DNA of 64,000 bases from Arenicola marina (lineage: Eukaryota > Annelida > Polychaeta > Arenicolidae): the NCBI GenBank assembly GCA_964019135.1, contig OZ025249.1, positions 11,520,039 through 11,584,038 on the forward strand, in the 5' to 3' direction. The translations under genes were made by a program, and so were the position numbers. The notes beneath the pieces are model-generated. The model ran no database searches and had not been told where the DNA came from. It saw only the letters and a program-made list of their open reading frames with translations. Every line of letters starts with the position of its first letter. Within the stretch, counting starts at the first letter, position 1. Positions 37,001-47,390 of the stretch are shown piece after piece.

Positions 37001-40000
37001 AGACCTGTTTCGCTACCCATTGTGAGACCCGTAATGAGACGCGTTGTCAGACACTTAGTGAGACCTGTTTCGCTACCCATTGTGAGACCCGTAATGAGAC
37101 GCGTTGTCAGACACTTAGTGAGACCTGTTTCGCTACCCATTGTGAGACCCGTAATGAGACGCGTTGTCAGACACTTAGTGAGACCTGTTTCGCTACCCAT
37201 TGTGAGACCCGTAATGAGACGCGTTGTCACACTTAGTGAGACCTGTTTCGCTACCCATTTTGAGACCCGTAATGAGACGCGTTGTCAGACACTTAGTGAG
37301 ACCTGTTTCGCTACCCATTGTGAGACCCGTTGTAGGAATCTTGTCAGACACGAGGTCATACACGAGGTCATACACGAGGTGGTACACGATGACGGACTGG
37401 ATATTATTAAACATAACATATATCTATATATGTCCAGTGATATATAACCTGGGCAGTAACTCTGGTGACTTCGTTCCACTGTTACGCAGAAGAAAGACTT
37501 ATTACAATACCCTTACTGCCCGCTTGTAGCCATAACAACGACGACGACGCGGTGCGGGATAATGACTCGTGTAACCTTAACCCTAGACTTAAATACCTGA
37601 TGCCTGCTCCGTACCGCCAGGCGTCTCCCAACTGTTGGTCGCCGTCAACAAGATGGACACCGTGGACTGGTCCCAGGAGAGGTTCCAGGACATCGCCAAG
37701 AAACTGGGCCAGTTCCTCAAGCAAGCGGGCTTCAGGGAGTCAGAGGTTCGATTCATCCCGTGCAGCGGTCTCAGCGGAGAGAATCTGACTAAGGCGCCGA
37801 CTGAGGCCAAGTTGACCTCTTGGTACAGCGGACCAACCGTCATCGACCAGATAGGTGAGCTACCAAGTCCCAAGGTCGGCTATTGTCGTGCTGTAATCAT
37901 ACAGGGCAATGCAGCCTGCGTGAGCGAACTAACACATAAATAGTACTATGTAGATCGTCACAAATTATTTCATGCATCTTGGCATATTTCTTTACTGCTT
38001 TATACAGAGTGTACTAGATGTGTGTTGGAGTTCGTACCATCGGTATCCTATATATTATATTTTACATTGAGAGTGCTTTCACGAGGCATCCGATCTATTC
38101 TATCCGTATTGTGTGTGGCGGAGGAAGGGGAGGGGCACCTTGACCTCAGTGATAGTGCACGCAGTGGCTGTAAATATTATCAGTGTCTTAATGTTGATAA
38201 AATAGTGCCTTTTGTAACTGGATATAACCGTCGGGTCTGGCTGTTGGGTCGTCTTGAATGGATTGTATATGCCTTTAGATGTAATAGCCGTATGGAGATC
38301 ATGAATGGATGTAATGATCGCCGTGATATTTTAAATCGATGTAAATCTTGAATGCATGTAACAATCCTATAAAAGCCTTGGATAGATGTAATAATAATAA
38401 TAACATAATAATAAGTTATTGCACTAAAAGGCCTCAGGCCCATGGTACAAAACACATTTACAAACGCAATGGTTATTCTTTGTCCCTGTATAAACCCGTT
38501 AAATTTAATTGTTTTCTTTAGCTCTCTGCATTTTATATAAATTGACCCAGCTGATAAAGTATTTCGTCATTTCTCGATTTCATTAGAAATATGAAGTCTG
38601 AAATGCAATAATTTGTGATCCAGGGTAAGTATTTCTTACGAATGCCGATATACATATCACATATGCACACAAAAGTGAAATTCGTCTTCGACATTAAATA
38701 TACCTTTACGGCTACAATGTTGGCAGTATCTGGATATATTTAGTCTTCTACCGGTTTCAATGGCTAGACGATGGTCCGAACATCTGAATTTTGAAAGTGT
38801 TTTTCAAAATGTCCTAGGGTTTATACAAAATAAATATTTTTCTGGTTCCAGAATAGTTTTAAACAAGGCATAAGTCTGAAGTTTACTGCTGTCCTTAACA
38901 TCGCTGTTCCAATCTTGTTGGGCACAGTCTTTCATTCTTTGAACAAATTTCTTTATAAACATATTTACATCACCAACTTCCTGGCTTAAGAACACAATCC
39001 CAAAGCCATATTTATACAGCAACTCTTTGACTTGATGTAATAACCGTATGGAAATCATGAATGGATGTGATAATCGCAGTGATATTTTAAATGGATGTAC
39101 GTCTTGAATGGATGTAATAATCATATAAAAGCCTTGGATAGATGCAATAGTCTTATAGAGGTCATGAATGGATGTAAACTTGGCTATAATGTGAAATTAT
39201 TACTTCATCTCAGATCGATTCCAGCCGCCTGAGAGGCCAGTAGACAAGCCGCTGCGTCTGTGCGTCTGTGACATCTTCAAGGGCATCGGAGCGGGCATCT
39301 CTCTGTCTGGTCTGCTACAGGCTGGCGCCGTCCAACAGGGCGACCGGGTGCTCGTTATGCCCCAGGGTGAGCTGGCCACAGTCAGAGGTAAGTCTGATTA
39401 ACCTATGGGATGTGTCCTTCGCATATTATAAGCTTCACATGCGGCCTGTGATTGGTGATTGAAGACCCGATTCCGATGTCACCTTTAACTTGTCCTAAGC
39501 AAAATTCTATGAAACCAGTAAGTAAATATTTTGGGGGGACTGGTAAATGCTTGAGATGTTAAATGCGATAATAACGTACAATGTCGACATTGCAATAATG
39601 CATATCTGCCTTTCACGGTGTACCCGCATAATATACATGGACGTCAGTATTATAGTTTAGCCGATAATATATTTACAGCCATCGCCATTGACGACTTGTC
39701 GTCTCTATGCGCCTTCGCTGGGGACAACATCACTCTGACCCTGACTGGCATTGACATGACCAACGTGGGCATTGGTAGGTACAACATCGGAACTGGTTCC
39801 CGTAACTAGGGACCGCGAAGAGTTTTGGCTCTAAAAAAGTGTAAAATGGAAGGCTATTTGTTATTATGCTACTGTAAGAAATGGAAAAAATTCCAATCAT
39901 TTGATGAACATCTAGTTGATTTACTCAAATGATGCCTCATTACAAAGGAAATGTCGGATATATAGGTTGCTGAACGATCTCTGCTTTGCTATCCAGGGAG

Positions 40001-41666
40001 TGTCTTGTGTGCGCCGGAGAGACCCATTCCATCGAGCAGAAGAGTTCGTGCCCGCATTGTACTTTTCAATATTGATGTCCCCTTGACTAAAGGGTTCCCG
40101 GTAAGCAGTGGTTACAGTATTATGCTTGTCAGACTTGGAACATGCCAACCTGTCTGTAAACACGCGTATTTATGGATATATGTTAATTTGTTCGCCATAT
40201 TTCTGCAATTATACATTAGCTCGTATATATTGATATGTTTGGAGGTATGAATTATATAATTAGAATTCTACTTGAAAGACTAGTGAGTAACGTTAAACAA
40301 CGCCTCATTTGATCACACGCAAGCTGATGCGGCACAGTTGTCCTCCATATGAATAGTGTTTAGCCTAGGACCGACAAACTACGTGATGGTGTATTAGGAA
40401 ACTTGTCGATGGCCAGTGATGGACAGTGTCTAGATATATTCGACTGTTTTCGAAGAATTGCCTTCCTCCCCAGGTGGTCCTACATTACCAGTCGCTAAGC
40501 GAGCCTGCCAGGATTCGCAAACTCGTCAGCCAACTGCATAAGAGTACAGGAGAGGTGCTGAGAAAAAACCCCAGGTATGGTATTCCAAGTGCGTTATCAC
40601 GGGTCATCTACGCTCGCTGATTATGGTGACTATGACCTAGTGAACCCCATAATTCACTATAGGTCAAACGTAAGGACGCTCCGAAGGTAGCTCAGATTTA
40701 GGGGGATGCTACCTGCCTTGACGTTCGTTTTGGTGTCAACCTGGTCCAGACATTCGCATTACAACTTCCGCAAGTAACTGACTGAAGTCTGTTAGTGTGA
40801 CTGATCATTGCCACAGGTATACCCCGTGAAGTATTATACCGATACATACCATTCAAGTATTATACCGGTAAATAACATTGATGTATGAAGTTATGCGGTA
40901 GGTATATCAGTGGCTAAAACGGGGGGTTAGATATTCACTTGTGCATGTTACCGCATTCCGTTAGAACCTCAATGGACCACTATCCTGCAATCGTGTATAT
41001 GTTGTAGTGTATACAATGTCTTTCATGTCGTCTGTTCGGTCTAGATGTCTTACGAAGAACAGCAGCGCTGTTGTGGAGTTGGAGGTGGATCGGCCGATCT
41101 GCATTGAGCTTTACAAGGATTTCCGGGACCTGGGTCGCTTCATGCTGCGATATGCCGGTGCTACAATCGCCGCTGGCGTCGTCACGGAGGTTAGTGTGGC
41201 GCCGGCCGTGTGCTTGTCTGACCCACCCGCTGGCTATAACAGAAAGGGTCTCCGCATTGGTTTAAACGACCATTATGTATCCATCGCAAAGTTCGTAAGT
41301 GATTGCTTAGTATCCTTTCCAATGTTCTAATAATTGCTCAGTATCCATTCCAATGTTCTAATGATTGCTTAGTATCCATTGCAATGTTTTTAATGATTGC
41401 TCAGTGTCCATTGCAATGCTCCAAGCGAGCATTTTGTATAGATTCCAATGTCCAAAGTGATTGCTCAGTTTCGACTGCATTGTTTTTATTGAAAACTTAG
41501 TATCGATTCAAATGTTTTAAGTGACCACTCCATATCGACTCCAAATGTTGTAAGCGATTACTCAATATCAACTCCCAATGTTCTATGTGACCGATCAGTA
41601 TCTAATCCAATGTTCTAATCGCACTCTTTACTGGGGTTTTTTCAGATTGTTGACCGGAAACAGTGA
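25034..41666 (+). CDS. HBS1L: HBS1L translational GTPase (ribosome rescue), complete
   Basis: GTPase of the eEF1A/eRF3 group that works with Pelota (Dom34) to free stalled ribosomes. Exons: 25034-25076, 29974-30039, 30706-30873, 31205-31339, 31738-31785, [cassette 32255-33910], 34285-34675, 34924-35009, 35261-35420, 35569-35681, 36073-36189, 37621-37854, 39214-39387, 39679-39774, 39997-40100, 40474-40574, 41045-41189, 41646-41666. Without the cassette this is 733 residues (human about 684); with it, 1285. N-terminus [14 protein letters not shown] joins [13 protein letters not shown], as in vertebrate HBS1L. GTPase motifs are [16 protein letters not shown] and NKMD. The last 7-codon exon ends IVDRKQ-TGA after VVTE. 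All phases agree. Confidence 0.96.
25183..27431. mobile_element. DNA transposon-like element with 360-bp inverted repeats
   Basis: Near-identical terminal inverted repeats run 25183-25542 and 27075-27431, starting CGGGCCCGGATATTTTGTAG. The flanks both read TTACATA (25176-25182 and 27432-27438), a target duplication of 5-7 bp because the last bases are shared with the repeat. It lies in HBS1L intron 1. Its only sizeable coding region, on the minus strand, is a Ulp1-like protease followed by a PHD finger. No transposase was seen, so it is probably non-autonomous or an accessory-gene carrier. The superfamily is not assigned. The matched repeats suggest a fairly young insertion. Confidence 0.82.
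25843..26757 (-). pseudogene. Ulp1-like (C48) protease plus PHD finger, element-borne
   Basis: Protein fragments on the minus strand inside the 2.2-kb element. The larger part (26155-26757) has the C48 layout: [15 protein letters not shown], then histidine in KDHWVV, aspartate in VYVLDSVYK, glutamine in QQQNGWDCG and the cysteine in DCGVFAIA. This is the full set of catalytic positions of SUMO- or ubiquitin-like proteases. The smaller part (25843-26118) has a PHD-type cysteine pattern: [21 protein letters not shown] and DFFCSDC. The whole looks broken about once. Such proteases are accessory genes in several eukaryotic DNA transposon groups. Confidence 0.75.
28037..28978. mobile_element. Non-autonomous transposon with TACCGTAAACTGCC termini
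   Basis: TACCGTAAACTGCCTATTTG at 28037 is matched by its exact complement ending at 28978, giving a 942-bp element in HBS1L intron 1. Similar AAGCCGCRCC words recur inside each end. It has long C runs and no coding capacity. TA or TATA flanks could be the target site. A worn copy lies in a metadherin intron near 49,965. Confidence 0.72.
29974..31785 (+). CDS. HBS1L: HBS1L N-terminal domain exons
   Basis: Exons 29974-30039, 30706-30873, 31205-31339 and 31738-31785, all starting and ending in phase 1. They encode [16 protein letters not shown], an acidic [15 protein letters not shown] linker, and the three-helix HBS1 N-terminal domain ([20 protein letters not shown] ... [16 protein letters not shown]), which binds the 40S subunit near the mRNA entry in HBS1. 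The last small exon is basic ([13 protein letters not shown]). Because all borders are phase 1, skipping combinations keep the frame. Confidence 0.9.
30216..30615. mobile_element. 400-bp MITE with TTAA target duplication
   Basis: AGTTGCATGTCGAGCTCTTT at the left end pairs with AAGAACTCGACATGCAACT at the right end, and TTAA lies immediately outside both ends (30212-30215 and 30616-30619). The inverted repeat continues inward through CCCGCCAAA. TTAA duplications are typical of piggyBac and Kolobok groups. No reading frame is present. It lies in HBS1L intron 2, and a related fragment lies at 7,015-7,165. Confidence 0.78.
32255..33910 (+). CDS. HBS1L: SKI7-like alternative exon of HBS1L
   Basis: Single 1656-bp exon, phase 1 to 1, coding 552 codons of serine-, alanine- and proline-rich chain. 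A short motif recurs at least seven times: [49 protein letters not shown] and SLAAFSQ. Near the end lie PSMFAKTLC and [12 protein letters not shown] (about 33,835-33,875). In mammals an alternative HBS1L exon makes HBS1LV3, the SKI7 counterpart that links the RNA exosome to the SKI complex, and its end, as I recall it, carries a similar TPSPDDIV motif. The donor GTGAGT at 33911 joins in phase to 34285. Without it the frame runs on to a stop ending at 33969, giving a short SKI7-type product. Confidence 0.82.
34285..34675 (+). CDS. HBS1L: HBS1L linker exon
   Basis: 391 bp of low-complexity alanine, proline and serine coding sequence ([33 protein letters not shown]), starting in phase 1 and ending in phase 2. 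It bridges the N-terminal domain and the GTPase in the canonical form. The linker of HBS1 proteins varies in length and wraps the ribosome entry side. The next small exon (34924-35009) gives [20 protein letters not shown], matching the conserved lead-in to the G domain. Confidence 0.85.
34826..34854. repeat. TA microsatellite
   Basis: TATATATAGATCTTATATATATATATA in the intron before HBS1L exon 34924. Confidence 0.8.
34924..37854 (+). CDS. HBS1L: HBS1L GTPase domain exons
   Basis: Exons 34924-35009, 35261-35420, 35569-35681, 36073-36189 and 37621-37854. G1 is [16 protein letters not shown] across the intron at 35009/35261, G2 lies in RGVTMDV, G3 in [17 protein letters not shown], and G4 is NKMD at 37647-37658. 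SGLSGENL marks the G5 region. [20 protein letters not shown] is the switch-1 lead typical of eEF1A-like proteins. The intron 36190-37620 is nearly filled by 12- and 60-bp repeats. Confidence 0.95.
36194..36403 (+). repeat. 12-bp repeat starting at the splice donor
   Basis: About 17 copies of GTCGTCAGACAC or GTCGTAAGACAC begin within five bases of the donor that ends HBS1L exon 36073-36189. Because 12 is divisible by 3, all frames stay open and yield false proteins such as repeated VVRH. Each monomer carries GTAAGA or GTCAGA, which resembles a donor core. Confidence 0.93.
36428..37338 (+). repeat. 60-bp minisatellite, about 15 copies, built of 12-mers
   Basis: The unit is five diverged 12-mers: GTGAGACCCGTA, ATGAGACGCGTT, GTCAGACACTTA, GTGAGACCTGTT and TCGCTACCCATT. 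Copies are almost identical. Two copies lack two bases (GTCACACTTAG near 36808 and 37226), 418 bp apart (six 60-bp units plus one 58-bp unit), so a seven-unit block was duplicated recently. The array ends in a decayed GAGGTCATACAC triplet at about 37,350-37,390. Long open frames on both strands are artefacts of the period. Confidence 0.95.
38262..39180. repeat. About 107-bp compound repeat, split by a LINE
   Basis: A block of four related units (ATGTAATAACCGTATGGAAA..., ATGTGATAATCGCAGTGATA..., ATGTACGTCTTGAATGG, ATGTAATAATCATATAAAAG...) occurs at about 38,278-38,393 and again at about 39,036-39,140, in the same order. The LINE fragment lies between the two copies, so the insertion fell at a repeat boundary or inside a longer array. 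Located in an HBS1L intron. Confidence 0.75.
38394..39034 (-). mobile_element. 5'-truncated LINE, reverse-transcriptase C-terminal end
   Basis: On the minus strand the sequence begins [20 protein letters not shown] and continues [20 protein letters not shown]. Such C-terminal segments follow the reverse transcriptase of CR1/L2-like non-LTR elements in invertebrates. Downstream, degraded frames still show a [14 protein letters not shown]-like stretch with several stops. The 3' end is GGCCTTTTAGTGCAATAACTTATTATTA, a trinucleotide tail typical of these LINEs. It is inserted in reverse in the HBS1L intron and is dead by 5' truncation. Confidence 0.7.
39214..41666 (+). CDS. HBS1L: HBS1L beta-barrel domains II and III
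   Basis: Exons 39214-39387, 39679-39774, 39997-40100, 40474-40574, 41045-41189 and 41646-41666. They encode [68 protein letters not shown] and [20 protein letters not shown], all close to HBS1L domains II and III that contact Pelota and the ribosome. At 41190 the donor GTTAGT is a little weak. The 21-bp last exon was chosen because IVDRKQ-stop matches the usual short C-terminal tail and the phase is 0. Confidence 0.93.
41298..41622 (+). repeat. Degenerate 31-bp repeat, about 10 copies
   Basis: GATTGCTCAGTATCCATTCC + AATGTTCTAAT repeats at 30-32-bp spacing with increasing divergence. It fills the last HBS1L intron almost up to the acceptor of the 21-bp terminal exon. Confidence 0.88.
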
Positions 41667-42845
41667 TACCGAACGCGTTTTGTCCATTTGGCGCCAGTCT
41701 GCAAACGTAACTGTGATGACCGCTACAAACTTGCTGGCTTAAACTTGTGTTCTGTGCCGCCGTTAAACGAGACTGCTTGTCGTGGAGACCTGCCGGCCCC
41801 AATATAGGTGACGCTCCGCCTTGTGTTAACTGAACTATACATGGATGACACGCCCTAAAGAGACGGGGCATAGATGGAGCCGACGATACGCGATCCGTCG
41901 CCCATATACTCTGGCCCACGAAATCCATTATTGCGGTAGATACTCGATCTGAATAGCACTTGAGCGATACTGGAACATGGGTTTGCGGGACCATGGAAGA
42001 CTCGACCTCACACGGCAGGCATGCTCTGGGACGGCACAGGACATCGGGCCAGCGTCCCGGTGCCCGCGCCATCGACGGGGACCCCTGCGATGGCGGAGTG
42101 AGTATGGTGCTCCATGAAGCTCGTTTTTTTTTACCCGCTAGACCACAGGGACCGGTTCGACTTACGGATCTATCTATCCCAGCTTTATGGCTAGGCTGCT
42201 TCAAATTAGGGTTATACCTCGGTTTATTTCCACATAAATTATGCATTGAGAAGAGCCTGCTCAACGACACAGGTGCCGAGCGCACTTCATCAGGGGTCGT
42301 CGTTTCGATTTTGTTGGTTGTTTTTATGTGGTGCCTGTTATCATTGAAGGTATCAGGCGTTCTTAATGTATCAATTGTTAGTTTCGGGCGTGTGGTTGTT
42401 ATGAATTATATTAGGGAATGTCCATTCAAACGATTTTCCGGTTTCAGCTGCCTCATTGGTTTTATGTTTCTTTCTCCGAGAACACATCGATTCGATTCTA
42501 GTTCTGGTGTTATTTAAATATAAAGAGTAGTGGAGCGGTTTTGTGTTTTCCCCGGATCTTTTGGCCTCGGCAACCGTCCCCGTCGCGATCGTGTGACCCG
42601 GATGTATGTGGTATGGATACCTTATAACATTGGTCGTCTGGTGCAAACATCTCGCAAAGCATTGAACTCACTATTGATATCCAATCAGAAGAAGAACGCC
42701 GTACCCCGATCTTTGCTGTATTCTGCTGTCGCCTGCTTACTGCTTTGATATGCAGTCTATATACTTAACTCCCGTCACTAGTAGTGGTGTAAGTTAATTT
42801 ATATGATGTCAAAGCGCTGTACACGACATCCCCGCTAAATAAAAT
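41667..42845 (+). other. HBS1L: HBS1L 3' untranslated region and polyA signal
   Basis: Begins after the TGA at 41664-41666. AATAAA at 42838-42843, followed by a second overlapping AATAAA, is the first clear polyadenylation signal downstream and would give a 1.2-kb 3' UTR. A 185-codon frame within it (41960-42517) has no recognisable domain. Confidence 0.6.
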
Positions 42846-44952
42846 AAAATCTGTGACATTTTACGATTGGTGTTTTGAGTTTGTCGCCCCCTCCCTGTCA
42901 CTAAACAAACGGGATTGGCCGGTTCGGACACCCGATTACTTCACACTGTATAATAAAAAACTAAGTCATTAGAAGCTTATGAAAACTTTGTAGCAGGGGA
43001 CTCAATATAAGTAGTGACGATAACCGGAAAAAAACTCGTCACCGAGAAATATATTGAGTATATTTGTGGTATTATAAATAAAAAAATATCTAAAATACGA
43101 GCTTAGAAAATCCTCAACTTGTTGGGTTAACTTTGTACTTTAGTTACTCTTCAAATAGATTGTTCCACCAATCAGGTCTACTGAACAAATATCTCATTAC
43201 ATTGTGTAGGATTGTGTCCATGACAGTTTTCACTGTCAGATAATCAAAGACCGTGCTATAGCCATTGAATTTGTAGCAACCTTCCCGCGGCACTATAGCT
43301 TCTTACACGCACTCACAAAACGTTTTAGGTTGGTTCTCAATGACACTATAAATAAATGAATATCCTGCAACAAGTTTTCACTTACTTTAAAAAAAAACTA
43401 TGTCTTTTCTGTGCTAACATAGATGTGCCGGCCTCTTCACCGTGGTTTGTATTTATTATATCAATAGTCTGAGTCTTGTATTTTACAGCAAGCAATATGT
43501 GGCAAGGTGGACTAAAAAACACTGAACACTATTTCGCAATGGACAAGATTTATTTCAAGAGAAACTAGGGAAAGTTCAAAAATACTTCTGTTTTTTTAGA
43601 GATCTACTCGTCTCAAATGAGCAACATAGCGAGAGGTACATCAGTCGAATCTGTTACCTACCTGCAGAAACAAGTATCATATTGCACAAATATATATTCA
43701 CCACAACCTCTGACCTTAATTTTTTTGTACTTTTCTCCTCATACCTTAATTCTTGACTTCCATTTCCCATATTCACGACAGCAAAAAAAATGCAAATCTT
43801 TCTGGATCCATTTAATTCCAAAACATACCATTTACTGATCACAACTCCATAGATTTGTGTAACCCACGTCAGGGTTAAGTCCAACGCAAGAATCTCCGGC
43901 TGAAAATCACATCCAACGACCTAAAAACCTCGAAACACAAACACACAACGACGTAAACTTTTTCACCACGCAGGGTGGAGCGATGGTTGGTGAAAACACT
44001 GAAACATGACGACATTCACACAGGGCAGTCAGATACCAACGTGGCGCACACGAATTGTCACCGCCACCGAACACTACGACCGGCAACTCTTTAAACTAAT
44101 TGGAAGAGATTGCTCTCAATGATGAAGAGCCGTTCCTCGGAGTCTCCGCAAACACGAAATCAGAAGAAACTTAACAAATTAGTGATAAACTATAGACCAC
44201 GCAAAAAGAAGAAAAATGCCAATGAGAACGGAACAATGTGTCTCAACAAAACGATCATTTGTTATTTAGCTAACCACACAAACAATGAAATCCCTACTCA
44301 GGCCGGGGTACGCCTGACAACCAAGCTGCGACATCGCCAAGAACCTAGTGTACGTATCAAGGGTACGTAATGACCGCTCTTATAACCGGAGGCAAGATAC
44401 CATACTTCACAAATACAGTGCCTATCTAAAGCGCAAATACGTACTCTTCTACACCGGAGTACTAGACACATTCTAGCTAACATGATACCTGTTTTGGTTT
44501 CAGACATCACCTTTTTACTACTAGTCGTCAGCCAGGTGGCGTGGCTAAGTTTTTGATTCTTTTGTTTTTTTAATAAAGTTTGCAGACGGGATGTATATAT
44601 CTGTGACCTTCGTTCTAATACCTTTCACTTGATGTATTAGCAAAGAACGCAATCTGAATTAACATACTGGCGCTAAGCCATCCTCGCCATAAATAGAAAA
44701 AGCAAATAACGCATCAATAATAAAAACCCAGCATGCAAAACCAGCCACCTTGCACCAGAGCGTGCGAACCAGGAACTACAAATATGGCTGACATAACCAT
44801 ACCCTTTAGTGGATAAGACTGAAGATCGGTTCGTCGAACTGCTGCCTGGCATGCCAACGCTGTCCCAACATTATGCACATATACGAAGTTTACTTAACAT
44901 GGTTAGTGTTTATGCAATACTATACCACTCACTGTGCGTGGCTTCTCCATGC

Positions 44953-45021
44953 ACAGATTAGTCACGATTCGCTTCACAGATTAGTCACGATTCGCTTCAC
45001 AGATTAGTCACGATTCGCTTC
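44953..45021. repeat. 23-bp repeat, three copies
   Basis: Three perfect copies of ACAGATTAGTCACGATTCGC + TTC. Confidence 0.95.
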
Positions 45022-46165
45022 AAATAACACGTCTCTTGTCTGACAAGTCCATTCCTATCACATTGTGTAGGGATCCTCAAAAACATTGGTCACTTTTCGC
45101 GCCAAAGTGCAGTCAGACGTCCAACTTCAAACCACAACAAGTAATGACAGTAACGAGTGAGACGTTCGTGGTTAGTGACTACAGTGGTTGAACCGCTACG
45201 TTTCGTCGTACGATTCGTCGTACGGACGACCTCTAATCCCCGTTCGTGTCACATGAAATGGAATCTAAAACTACACTAGTAGTGTCCGCTATGTAGATTC
45301 CAATCAACAACACACAGAAGACCATATTTCCACCAATAGAGCAAATAGTCCACGAACCGCGACAATACGAACCGGTACATATAATCAACAAGTTTACCAG
45401 ACCCAACTTAACCAACAGCATTTAGCAGACGTAAAACATGTACCAGCCAGTCAGAACAGTTGAACATTTTTTTAGGGTTTTATAATCTCTCTTGAAATAC
45501 TAGTGTTGCCATCGAGCGACTGCCGGACCAGTATCATCTAAGGCATTGCTACTATTTTTCATTATATACATCCTGAAATATATCAATTTCTTATGTACAT
45601 AGCGAGGACAGATGATGGCATTGAAACAACGACTGGAATCAACAAGCGATGCTGCTGACCTTGGGCAAGGAGAGTGGTAACCATCTGGTGGTTACATCCC
45701 CTCAACGTCGTATCGCCAAAATACAGCGTACCCACATGTATTGCATTACAACTAAAACAAGGTAACTGTTAAAACTTAATAAAGTAATCTTCAACAAGTT
45801 TTAACAGGCAAACTTTAATATAATATATTGTGTAAATTGGAAATCATCGAACGAACAAATGATTTAATATATGGATCAAAATATATATCATGGATAGCAT
45901 GAAACTATTTTTTTTTATTGAACAATAGTTTGCCCAGTGAACTCCAGAGGGAATGTTACGCGAGATTACAATACTTTATATGTAAGTATGAGAAATATAC
46001 AGAGTAAACATGTTAAATGCAACGTCAACAGTGTGGAAACTCATTCCTGATTTGGTAACAACATTTCGGTAACGTACTGCGGTACGAGGGTCTTTCCGGG
46101 GACACCAGCGCCTTCACCTCTTAGGCGAGCGTTGTTCATCCCGTAACGTCCGGACTTACCATAAA

Positions 46166-46233
46166 ATGCTATACAGGGCAGGGTATAGTGAAGTGTGGCA
46201 TGCTATACAGGGCAGGGTATCGTGAAGTGTGGC
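46166..46233. repeat. 34-bp repeat, two copies
   Basis: ATGCTATACAGGGCAGGGTA + TMGTGAAGTGTGGC occurs twice head to tail with one difference. Confidence 0.9.
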
Positions 46234-47205
46234 AAAGATCTGGTCATGGGGCACTTGCGTGTACCCTCCGTCAAAGAAGACCTAAACCATGGAGTGTGCT
46301 GACAAACAGTCTGGAATCACGGCGTGACTCGGGTTCATACAGTGAACTGTGCGTTCGTGAACTATTTCGCATCCAACTTGGAAGACAAATCCGAGAAGCT
46401 ATAATATAATACCAATAAACATATCGCGTCACTGTTCCATATGTCAACGTAGACCTTTCAATTCAGATCAGGAGTACTTACTCACTGGTCACAATCTTAT
46501 TAGACCTCCATCAGACCTATTTCTATTACCCGCCACACAGGAAAATAGTGTTTCAGCATAGCTCACGTATGATATCTAGAAATGTTCTATACATTTTGGC
46601 CTTGAATATATGAGATATTAGTAATAATGCGATTAGAGACACGCGTTATGTGAAATATTACCCATGGAGTTAAATCTTGGAAGAACGTCACTTGGTGTGT
46701 AGTTCAAATGACCATACCTTTCATATAATAGTACACATATACATGTAGCTGGTATATTCATCAATACATCAATGAGACACGCTTACGTTTTCTAAGAAAT
46801 GAGTTTACTTCTAATGAGTTCCTTCGCCTGGTCCCGAAAACCTAGCTCATACTGCAATAAAATAAGTTAAAATATATTTCGATGAATATCATGTCAGTTA
46901 TCTCATAATAACCAAGCCATGAGCGATACATCTAACAAGACACATGTTCGCATACTGGCAGTTTCGAGGTGAAATTGACTATTCAAGGAAATGGCGTTTC
47001 CGTGAAATTAATTATTCGAAGTCAAATAGTCATACAATGTCACTTTCTTTTCAAGTTCGGGTTCCTCGCTAGTTTCTAACATTCTAAGTGAAACGCAGAT
47101 GCGTCTACATACACTGTAAATGAACTCCATGTGTATTATGACACCAGTCCTAATGAGTACCATTAGTCACCATGGTACCATTTGATATTAAAGATATGCG
47201 TACAT

Positions 47206-47211
47206 TTTATT
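47206..47211 (-). other. MTDH: Candidate polyadenylation signal of metadherin
   Basis: AATAAA on the minus strand (TTTATT on the plus strand), 180 bp after the metadherin stop codon. Confidence 0.5.
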
Positions 47212-47390
47212 ATAATATAAGTGTTCTTCTACCCATCCGCATTCATCAACTGGAATCATGCAAATAAATGACTTTCACTTATGCTCAGCATATTTGACTT
47301 TGGAATGAGAGATGTCGGTGTCTCTCAAAGTGGCAGATGAGAGGCTCAACTCCCAGCCCATATACCGGTATCTCCCACAGACTAGCTTCG

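Larger units (their letters stand above)
42846..47205. other. Convergent intergenic region, no gene recognised
   Basis: 4.4 kb between the 3' ends of HBS1L and metadherin. Frames are short and I recognise no protein, tRNA or rRNA. Only two small tandem repeats stand out (44,953 and 46,166). The rest looks like ordinary AT-rich single-copy DNA. Confidence 0.55.

Noticed and set aside
36102-37447. Several 100-270-codon frames on both strands in the 12/60-bp array
   Set aside because: The period is a multiple of 3 and the monomer has no stop, so every frame stays open; the protein is pure repeat and lies in an HBS1L intron.
41960-42517. 185-codon plus-strand frame after HBS1L
   Set aside because: No domain or splice support, it begins without a convincing start, and it lies in the likely HBS1L 3' UTR.
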